NCBI RefSeq assembly: GCF_035046505.1
Contig: NC_089826.1
Location: 11,018,254-11,082,253 of the forward strand
Source of the DNA: Tiliqua scincoides
Lineage: Eukaryota > Chordata > Lepidosauria > Squamata > Scincidae
Length of the DNA stretch: 64,000 bases
Reading direction: 5' to 3'
The position numbers were made by a program, and so were the translations under genes. This document shows, piece after piece, positions 56,056 to 64,000 of the stretch (positions are counted from its first letter, which is position 1; every line of letters starts with the position of its first letter). A model generated the notes under the pieces. The model saw nothing but the letters and a program-made list of their open reading frames with translations, made no database searches and was not told the DNA's origin.

Positions 56056-56666
56056 TCTGGTAGTAGTGCCCTCCTCTAGAAGCTGTGAAGAAGAAGCCGC
56101 CATTGTCTACTGAGCCACCAGCGCCGCTGGTGAATTGATGAGCCTGTAAAGAGATTCAGAGCCTGATAGGGGGGAGTGCATTGTTAATGCTATTAAATAT
56201 TACTTAGCCTCTAGCAAACCGCATGTTCAACAGTTTAAACTTTAATTGCTAGCTGGTGCAGAAACGCGACTGAATATATGTAAATCCTATTGAAAGCTAA
56301 TATCATTTTGGCTGCTCAGATGGATTAGCAGACGCTACAATTAACAGTGTGTGCAGCTAATGATATTAGCGGAGAATCTATCATTTGGTGGTGTGGGACA
56401 CATTTAAATGTAAAAGCATATAATGCATTTTTTTTGCTGCTGCCGCTCCTGCTGAAGGAAGTGGAGGGGGGAGGGAGAAATTGTTGCCAGCCAGATTATG
56501 TATGGCCCATAGCATCTTGGTTTCCAGGGAGGGCTGGGGGTTAAGAACATATGTGCTTGACTTCCTATAACCTTGAATCTTTCTCCCCTTTCTCTTTGTG
56601 TTCATGCCTCGTGATTCCCACCAAGGAGAAAATGCCAGGGCAATTTCCTTATCTTTCTTTCTTCCT

Positions 56667-56670
<4 letters not shown>
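56056..56670. other. Candidate conserved noncoding element 56,150-56,460
   Basis: Repeat-free and rich in homeodomain-type cores: 'gctattaaatattacttagc', 'aactttaattgctagctggt', 'cagctaatgatattagcgga', 'ctcagatggattagcagacg'. Among the stretches in this window it looks most like a developmental enhancer, but no conservation data are available. Confidence 0.33.

Positions 56671-56706
<36 letters not shown>
56671..56706. repeat. (CT)n microsatellite
   Basis: About 18 CT units. Confidence 0.96.
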
Positions 56707-56709
<3 letters not shown>

Positions 56710-57016
56710 GTTTTCCTCCCCTTGCCCCGCTCCCCACTCATTTACTGAGTATTGGGTTTGTTGGTTTGCGAACCCTCTTCCGCTTCTAACTCATGCACTG
56801 ATCCCAAGTTCATGCCACTTAATACATTTTCAGAGCTGCACAAAGCTGATGTAGTCTCTCCTGCAATTAACGACTAATTTGGAAGCAAAACCTAGATCTC
56901 CGTCCTTCGTACATTAAGCGGTACGTAAGGACCAAACTCGATGTGGTTTTAAATGCATCATTGTCTAGTTAGGGGCTGATTTTTCTTGCAGAGTATTAGT
57001 TGGGAAGAAGCCCAGT
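56707..57016. other. No gene recognised
   Basis: 56,830-56,990 is repeat-free and could belong to the same conserved block as 56,150-56,460; not decidable here. Confidence 0.3.
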
Positions 57017-57382
57017 CTAAGAACATAAGAACAGCCCCACTGGATCAGGCCATAGGCCCATCTAGTCCAGCTTCCTGTATCTCACAGTGGCCCACCAAAT
57101 GCCCCAGGGAGCGCACCAGATAACAAGAGATCTCATCCTGGTGCCCTCCCTTGCATCTGGCATTCTGACATAGCCCATTTCTAAAATCAGGAGGTTACGC
57201 ATGTGCATCATGGCTTGTAACCCGTAATGGATTTTTCCTCCAGAAACTTGTCCAATCCCCTTTTAAAGGCGCCCAGGCCAGGCGCCATCACCACATCCTG
57301 TGGCAAGGAGTTCCACAGACCAACCACCCGCTGAGTAAAGAAATATTTTCTTTTGTCTGTTCTAACTCTCCCAACACTCAAG
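57017..57382 (-). mobile_element. CR1-like LINE 3' fragment
   Basis: Minus-strand 3' end ('gttcttatgttctta', 'atgggcctatggcctgatcc') and coding remnant equivalent to RKYFFTQRVVGLWNSLPQDV and ALDAFKRGL-type text with mutations. 5' truncated at 'gagtgttgggagagtta'. 'agtcta' at both edges may be a short duplication. Confidence 0.9.
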
Positions 57383-58026
57383 TCTAGACTGGGACTAGGG
57401 TGCAGAGATAGGGTTTTAAACCCTTTACGTCCATGACCGTTTCCTGCTGAACCTGCCCAACCTGCTATGGGTCCTCAAAGGTCCTGTTTGCTACAGTGAC
57501 ACTTTCAGGAGTTGCAGAGTCAGTAGCAAAATGATACAGATGTACCTGAAGGAGAGTGTTCCACAATTTGGTTGCCACATCAGAAGGTGAGGGCACCAGG
57601 GGAAGGGCCTTCTCAATCAGGTTCATGTGGGAGAGTGGGGTCCTTCAGAGGAATAAGAGGTAGGGATAGGGGCTGTGTGACCTGGAACACTGACTTTGCA
57701 CTGCTAAAAAAAATCCTGACCATGCTCCTCTCACACTGCTGTCAAACCTGAAAGTCCTGCATATCTGGGTTTGATGGCCGCACAGTAAGGAGAAGCGTGA
57801 ACAGGAAGTGAGTAGGAAGAAGATCGTTGTGGCTTGCACTGGTGGCAGGTTGGAGGGAGGTGGCTGTGACAGCTGAGAACACAGGGTGAAAGGCTGCCCA
57901 AATCCTCCACCCCCTCAGACCCCTTGCAATCTGCCATTAACGTGACCTGCGTCAGGTGGCATCATGGATGGACCAGCTGTGGGTAGGGAGCATGTCCTCA
58001 CAGAGCCCTAAACAACATACAGCTTT
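57383..58026. other. Possible old LINE-derived text; no gene
   Basis: 57,530-57,640 ('gagtgttccacaatttggtt', 'agggccttctcaatcaggtt') reads like worn LINE sequence. Otherwise nothing. Confidence 0.3.
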
Positions 58027-58295
58027 CTAAGGTGCAAGTGGCATAGATTCGGGGGGGGGGGGGATAAGTACTACAGGCACTGCAATGTGCCATGTAAGCC
58101 GCTCCTCCCACTCACCGTTGGAGCTACTCCAGACAGCGAAGGCAAAACGCAGGTGCTCACTAAGCACCTGTGTGTTGCCATCATTGCCCAGAATAGCTCA
58201 GAGAGCAGGTGGGAGGGGCCTGCTTACATGATTTGTTGTGGCACCTGCAGTACATACAGCATTGCCACCCCTGTCACTAGGCCACTGCTAAGGTG
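58027..58295. mobile_element. Palindromic hAT MITE with perfect 'ctaaggtg' duplication
   Basis: The element is 58,035-58,287 (253 bp). The two halves are long inverted repeats: 'aagtactacaggcactgcaa', 'gccatgtaagccgctcctcc' against 'gtgggaggggcctgcttaca', 'ttgtggcacctgcagtacat'. The ends are 'caagtggcatag' and 'cactaggccactg'. The duplication is at 58,027-58,034 and 58,288-58,295. A G-run near 58,051-58,063 disturbs the left arm. Confidence 0.92.
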
Positions 58296-58602
58296 GAAAC
58301 TTGCTGGTATAAAGAATTCAATGCGCAAAGTGGAATAATGAAGAGGATTGTTCTGGTCAGCAGGCCTGGAATATTGCAACAGGACATTCCATCTAAGAGT
58401 TCATCCAGGTAGCCTATCTAATTGCCAATACCAAAGGAGACATTCTCAAGAGTCTGAGATTTAAGCCTGCCCAATAACTCACCAGAGGTTTTGAAAAGAA
58501 AATAAGGCAAATATTTGTAAATTTAATTCATTTCCGCTCTGCCGTCACGTCGTCATGTTATTGATTCCAGAAATATCCTGCCAGCCAGCACAAGCTCATT
58601 GA
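58296..58602. other. No gene; possible conserved patch
   Basis: 58,498-58,602 is repeat-free ('gtaaatttaattcatttccg'). Nothing assignable. Confidence 0.3.
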
Positions 58603-58830
58603 AGATCACAGCCAATGACAGCTTTGTCAATCACATGAATCCAAACATTGAACTGATTTTGCCAGGTAGCTGGAATAGCAACAGCAGTGAATGGTGGGTG
58701 TGCGTTTAGGTCACTGCCTCCTTAGTGAAATGCACAGAAGTGTTCCCAGTTGCCATGTTTGCGCATGTTGGTGACAAAAGTCGTTTAACATGTGCGCACC
58801 ATTCACAAATTATGCATGGCACATTTGTTT
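58603..58830 (+). repeat. Unclassified ~230-bp interspersed repeat, copy 2
   Basis: Second copy of the repeat at 53,098-53,335. It shares 'agcagtgaatggtgggtgtg' and the following 'gtttaggtcactgcctcctt' with few changes. Confidence 0.75.
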
Positions 58831-59897
58831 TGTCCTACAGTGCAAACCTTACAAGACCATTGCAAGGATTACTGAGAATATCCGTGAACTGGTTTGAACA
58901 CCTTAAAATGCTGATGTTGTTCTCATTCTATTGTCATCATCTATTGCTATTGTAATCATTATTGTTTGCATACCACAGCAGTAAAAGTATTGTATCGCCT
59001 CGAATTGCACTTTACCCCTTCTGCTCCTTCCCCCAATATTTTTTTCTTGGTGCCACCAAGACCTCCATAAGCTTTTCCCATGGATCAACCTGTTTCTTTA
59101 AAGGCTTGTTAGTGCTTTCCTGATGAGTGAACATGCAACAATAGATTTGTTACTGTGAAACCTTTAACAACTTTTAATTGGTGCTCTGTAATGTCACCGC
59201 TGCCATTTAAATCTCAATGCCTGTCACTTCCTTCTTGCCTGCAGAAAATACTACCCCTTTCTCCTTCAAACATCTGCATTAGCACATATTTTATTTTTGC
59301 ATGGGGCTGCCAGAGTGAGTCACGCACACAGTTACTTCCTCATTATCTCCTGGTGGTTGTATGTGTTTTTGTGCATGGAGGGAGGATAGTAATCAAGTTA
59401 TCTATCTGTTACTAGAAGTTTCTCATCCTAACAGGATAGGCCGACACTTTTGAAATGGCTCCAAGGATCATTTTAATTGTTTTCTTGCTTGTTTGTTTGC
59501 GTAATGATGGAAGTACAGGGGAAAAAAATCACATTGAAATTTATGATTTTGGTTCTTTGGCCCCACCCCTCTTCTTTTAGCCCCTCCCATTTAGTAGCCC
59601 ACCTTCCCATCTCTGGCTATGGCTCTATATGTAGTAACATTATGTAACTAATGAAAGACCTCTAGTCATTTGCTTTTCTCTCACCACTGAACAAACTCAG
59701 ACTGTCTCCTTGCACTTCACAATACAGCTCACAAAACATAATTTGTTCCTCTATGAGCAACCCCAGGTATGCTGTTTACCTTTTCTACAATGGAAAAATA
59801 TTGGTTTTCATTTTGTTTTATTTCAAATTTGATTTTACCTGTGACAGACTGACAGACTACCGAAAAGAATGATAAAAGGAAACAATCATGGGAAACT
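58831..59897. other. No recognised gene or repeat
   Basis: About 1.1 kb without recognisable elements. Confidence 0.4.
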
Positions 59898-60175
59898 GGT
59901 TATATCAGTGGTCTTCAACATTTTTCATGCCACAACCCAATAATTAGGTAGATACGTAAATAAATAAAGTATGAGACTAGGACTAACCGCCTATCCTGTG
60001 CCTCTCCTCGGACCTGATCTGTCCACTCCGTCCCGGTCTTCCAGATAGGTTAGGGGCAGAAAGAGGGAAAAGGTGGTAATGAGGCAGGCTTTGAAAGATT
60101 GCCACAACCTGACAAAAGAGACTTTGTGACCCCTTTGGGGTCCTGACCCACAGGTTGAAGAAGACTGGATTATAT
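59898..60175. mobile_element. hAT MITE ('cagtggtcttcaac' family)
   Basis: The element is 59,906-60,167 (262 bp), ends 'cagtggtcttcaacattttt' and 'acaggttgaagaagactg'. Duplications ggttatat and gattatat match at 7 of 8. Contains 'ggggtcctgacccacaggtt'. No coding capacity. Confidence 0.87.
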
Positions 60176-61610
60176 GATAACACGTAGTTCATATTATCAT
60201 CAATGATGTATTAATGATACAAATACTGTTTTGTTTTATTGTTTTTAATTCTCTTGTTTTGTGAGCCACTGTTGCACGCTGCCAGAATGCTGGCGGAGAG
60301 GTTGCAGGAGAGGTGCCCACCATGCACTGGAGGACATTGAAGCGCTTGCTGATGATGGTAAGTCAGCAGTAGGGGCAGAATAGGGATGAAAGTCCCCTTC
60401 CCCCAAGGAGACCTCCTGAGGCTTCCTGGCACCCGTAGGATACAGTCACCATTTTGACACCACTGTTCTTCCAGGCACTTGGGAACCATAGGATTGGGTT
60501 GTTAGTTTAGTTATTTAGTTGTGTTTGATTATGTTGTATGCCACTTTGAGCTATAGAAAAGCAGCATAAGAATCTCTAAAATAAACAAATACCTGCTTTT
60601 CAGAAAGGCCACATTATAATTACATGTCTTAAAAAAGCTAAGTTCAAGACAAGCTCTCCCAAAAGAGAGCTTTTGAATCACACGTGGAATCACATGTGAA
60701 TCACATGTGGAAGGATGCTGAGAGCAAACCAATTCCCCATGACTTATCGCTCCTGGAGCCTAGGTGAGGGCAGGCAAGATCAGGCACACCGCATTGTATA
60801 GCAGACCGGGTTAATCCTTCTGAGATGGAGACTGATCCCCCCGGATTGCAACAACAGGCAGTGGTGTGGTCGTAAACAAAGGCCTTAACATGGCTCCTTG
60901 TCATGTACTCAGTGCAACAGCCTGACACGTGCCTTCTTTGCACAGCAGCAAGCGAAGGCAAGCATCTCACCGTTTTAGGGAAGGGAATTACACTGGCAGG
61001 CAGAAAAATAGAGCCTTCTGTTCGCTTCTATGATGTAAGATGCCCAGAAGAGATTTGCTCAACATCTGCCTTGTTTATCTACTGAAGATCTACATATTCA
61101 TGCACAGCTTTCCAAAGTCTCAAGAGATACTTGAGCATATAGGAAGAAGAGTTCCAATGAGCTGCAGCCTCTGGCTTTCAGCTGCTGGGCTATGAAATAT
61201 TTTTGCTCACTGACGGGGCTTTGGGTGCAGCGAACCTTTCCTTGCCATTCCTTATCTGCTTGCAGGGAGCGCAAGAAGATGGTTTGCCACAGTCAAGATA
61301 GGCACAAAACCTGAGCATATATCTTTGGCTGACAGTTAATTGCATATTTGCCTAAGTATGCTCATTTGTCTCTAGGCTCATTGAAAATCTTCCGACACTG
61401 AAGCAGGTGGAAGAAGAACCAACAGCAACTTCTAAGTGCATACCTGCACTGCACACTTAAACAGAACTGTCATTACTCCCACAAGGAACTATGGGAATTG
61501 TAGTTTGACAAAGGTGCTAAGCACTCTCTGTAGTCACTGTCTGAGACTTGCTGTCCCTAGGGTTACTTTTTCGAGATGGTGTGTATGATGTGTCTATTAA
61601 ACCTGGTTAA
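60176..61610. other. No gene; repeat-like pieces 60,262-60,590 and candidate conserved stretch 61,140-61,400
   Basis: 60,262-60,505 resembles the short 'aatcctat' element families (ends near 'ccataggattgggtt') and is followed by a worn LINE tail ('gccactttgagctatagaaa'). 61,140-61,400 is repeat-free and conserved-looking. At 61,491-61,510 'tatgggaattgtagtttgac' is another ZNF143-like motif. Confidence 0.3.
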
Positions 61611-62132
61611 CTAAGAGCCTGATCCTGAACTTGGCGTGCCAGCTCACTGCTGGTGCACATGGTCACAAACATGCCATAAGGTGCGATTGAGGGCCCTAGC
61701 ACCACTGCTCCGCTGGTGGTAGCCCAGCGCCGTGCAAGAGCTGGAGCTCCACTGCTCGGCGGTTGTGTGGACCACTGAGCAGCGGTGAGATAGATGGAGG
61801 TGTAGGGGGAGGCGGGGAGGAGGCATGCCAGGGGGAGGGAGTGGGGTGGGAGGGAGGTGGGGCCGGTGCAACAAAGCTCCACCAGATTCTGAGCCTCCAT
61901 TTCAGGCTGCTGGCCTGACACGGGGGCTCAAAATTCTACGCCAACCCAAGGGTTGGCATGGAATCAAGTAGCCCCATTGCAAGGCTCCTCAGCTTACCTG
62001 GGGTAGGGGACAAAAGTCCCCTTCTCCTGAGGAGCCACTGGCGGTGACTGCAAAGTGCACAGGATGCGGCGGCAGCCATTTTTGGTGCTGCTGCAGTCCC
62101 ATGCGCCGGGCAGCTCAGGATTGGGCTGTAAT
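61611..62132 (-). mobile_element. Short element family 1, near full length
   Basis: Minus-strand counterpart of 349-767. Ends: 'aagagcctgatcctgaactt' (left) and 'gcagctcaggattgggctgt' (right), imperfect inverted repeats. The interior has 'ttatggcatgtttgtgacca' in common with 349-767. No coding capacity. Confidence 0.6.
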
Positions 62133-62365
62133 CCAGTTGTGTAGATATGTCCAGTGGGAAGTATTAACCTGAGTGATGCACGACCATCCCTTGATGACAT
62201 ACCTCTGGATAATGTGCTGCTGAATCTGTGTAATGTTCACGGTGACAGTGGGAAGTCTGGGAAGTCTGTACCAAACCAAATCAAATTGGGGCTGAAAAGT
62301 GCCTAGCTTTTATAGAATAACACCTTAAACTTCAGCAGAACGAACCTACCATATCTCACAATACA

Positions 62366-62616
62366 GAGCAATGGCATTGCTAGGGGTGTGGGGGCTGCAG
62401 GCCGCACTGAGTAACGTGCATGGGGGGGAGGGTAACACCACTGCTGGCCAAAACCTTTAAAAGTATTTTTGAATAAAACCATCATGTTATATGTCATTCA
62501 GTGCATAATTTCAAGCGGAATGCAACAAAACAAACCACATTTAAATACCTCTATTCTATCAAAAGTTATAGCCAAAAAACCATGCAGACCTCCTCCCGTG
62601 CAGTGGGAGGGGCAAC
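62366..62616 (-). mobile_element. hAT fragment (CAGTGGCRTCACTAGGG family)
   Basis: Reverse copy: 'caatggcattgctaggggtg' at the low end is the 3' terminus, then 'catcatgttatatgtcattc', 'ctattctatcaaaagttata' and 'agacctcctcccgtgcagtg'. The 5' terminus is missing. Confidence 0.75.
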
Positions 62617-64000
62617 ATTTCTCTGAAATGTTATGGACGGGTTGGGGCTACAAGGCTTACTACCCGAGCCTGCACAATTTCAGACCCACAAGGTCGCTGG
62701 TAGAGCACATGCTTTTCACGCACAAAGTCCCAGGCATGGGTTGAGGCCTCAGAGGTGTCTTGATACCTCTTTGTATTTGCCTGATAACCCCTTTTCAGAG
62801 ATGCTGTAGCCCACCTCTTTGACTTCATCCTCATCAAGACTCTGTTGACCTTGATGCAGGCAGATCAGGCTCAGGGAGGAGATTTGGATGGGTGGGCACC
62901 AACACAGGGAGGCGGTTTGGACTGGTGGGCTGAACCTGCCCCCCCAGGCCTGATCTGCCCATTCCCTGCCCCATCTCCTCCCCATTCGACCCCCCACCCC
63001 ATTCTACCCATCCCCATTCCACACCCTGCACTGGGTTTACCTGCTTTGGCAGGCGCCCAGACATCTGCTGGCGCATACAGGAAGTCTCTGGCTTTCCTGC
63101 CAGGGCACTAGGAGCTTGCACTACCACCAAATACTTTATGGCTGCTTTGTGGCAGCCTGGGCTGGTGGAACGCGCATTCTATCAACACCAGTTTTAGATA
63201 GGATTGGGCCACATAAGTTATATCACCCTTCAATCTTGCAAAAAAAAACCCAGCTTCACATTTAGGTGACATGCAAATTCATTTCAATGACATTGATATT
63301 ATTTGACTGAACAGCAAATGACTAATGTACTATACCTTCTTTAATTGCTTGACAGCTGTAACAATGATCACCATCGCAAAACAAATAGCATAATGGGGAT
63401 ACTCAAGTAATATATCTTTTGGAATCAGGCAGTTTAGAGCATTTCTAAGCCTGGATAAAGCAGCCACTTCCCTTCCTCTTAAATCTGGCAGCATTAACTG
63501 TTGTTAATTGATATGCAGGGGCATCAGTTTCACACTATGTGGTCCTGTGTCTCCTTCACTCTGTCTCCCTGCCTGAATGCAGCTGCTGACATAAGCCAGA
63601 CTTGCAGACTTTTGGCATTTCCAACTTGTAATGCTTTATGCAATGCCTACTTAAGGCAATTTATAAAATAAAAGTGACTGTGTCCCAGTGTGATGGACTC
63701 CGGGGAGTCTCTGATACTAAAGACAATCACTTAATTTAATTGGCAGGAGCATTTCCACCGGGATCCGTGACAAGTCAGCAAAGATGATTTCACTGTCTCT
63801 AATGTAATGTATATGCTTACAGGGCGAGATTCATTCTCCATTGCACTGCTGTAAGGAAATAGGCCTTTCCCTAGACTTATAGAGAAATCAAAATAAAGTT
63901 GAGACAATGCAGTATTATTTGGACTGGGCGAACTCTGACACATGAAACCCCATATTCAATATGCGCATGAGTTTAAAGTATGCTAATTTTAAATGAGTAT
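62617..64000. other. No gene; worn SINE-like patch and candidate conserved stretch at the end
   Basis: 62,690-62,740 ('gctggtagagcacatgcttt', 'aagtcccaggcatgg') resembles the head of a tRNA-derived SINE. 63,180-63,212 ends with 'gataggattgggcc', one end of a short inverted-repeat element. 63,270-63,990 is repeat-free with conserved-element style ('ttgttaattgatatgcaggg', 'cacttaatttaattggcagg'). Confidence 0.3.

Overview
This window looks like intergenic or deep intronic DNA of a squamate reptile (a lizard or a close relative). No host exon, tRNA gene or functional rRNA gene could be supported. The assignment rests on the repeat mix: CR1-like and L2-like LINEs, tRNA-derived SINEs ending in a 'gcggtatataaat' tail, SINEs with a 5S rRNA head, and many short hAT-type DNA transposons. 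All open reading frames that make biological sense belong to transposable elements.

Layout. 0-10 kb: remnant of a LINE with a restriction-like endonuclease, palindromic short DNA elements, several 5S-headed SINEs including a trimeric array at 5.6-6.1 kb, and a Charlie-like hAT element (9.37-9.99 kb) that holds a 66-bp tandem repeat and a nested 5S SINE. 10-20 kb: a small hAT with a perfect 8-bp target duplication, decayed tRNA-derived SINEs, and a four-deep nest at 14.8-17.7 kb (old CR1 > short inverted-repeat element > younger CR1 with a readable reverse transcriptase > tRNA-derived SINE). 20-30 kb: a hAT copy, GA microsatellites, a CR1 inside a hAT flanked by 74-bp direct repeats, and the two elements that explain the 5S SINEs: an unclassified 476-bp element (26,569-27,044) and a LINE 3' fragment (27,772-28,131). 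30-40 kb: an L2 fragment, a 1.1-kb hAT carrying a CR1, a pogo/Tc2-like element with a transposase remnant, and two tidy hAT MITEs. 40-64 kb: another LINE fragment with the shared tail (44.5 kb), SINEs nested in a hAT (46 kb), a Rex1-like or CR1-like LINE end (51.3 kb), a 1.49-kb hAT with internal tandem units (54.6-56.0 kb), and further MITEs. Several repeat-free stretches look like conserved noncoding DNA by style only; conservation could not be tested.

How the parts work together. The best candidate for a biological system here is a retrotransposition partnership. Three quite different bodies end in the same 34-nt tail, which starts 'ataccatag' and ends 'gttgccaac': a 5S rRNA-headed SINE (11 units at 9 loci), a LINE whose reading frame ends in a C2HC zinc finger with its stop codon inside that tail, and a 476-bp noncoding element. 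The tail can fold into a 5-6 bp hairpin with a UUCG loop. The simplest reading is that the LINE-encoded protein recognises this tail and mobilises the other two in trans. The other strong theme is hAT activity: eleven insertions have recognisable 8-bp target duplications, six of them perfect.
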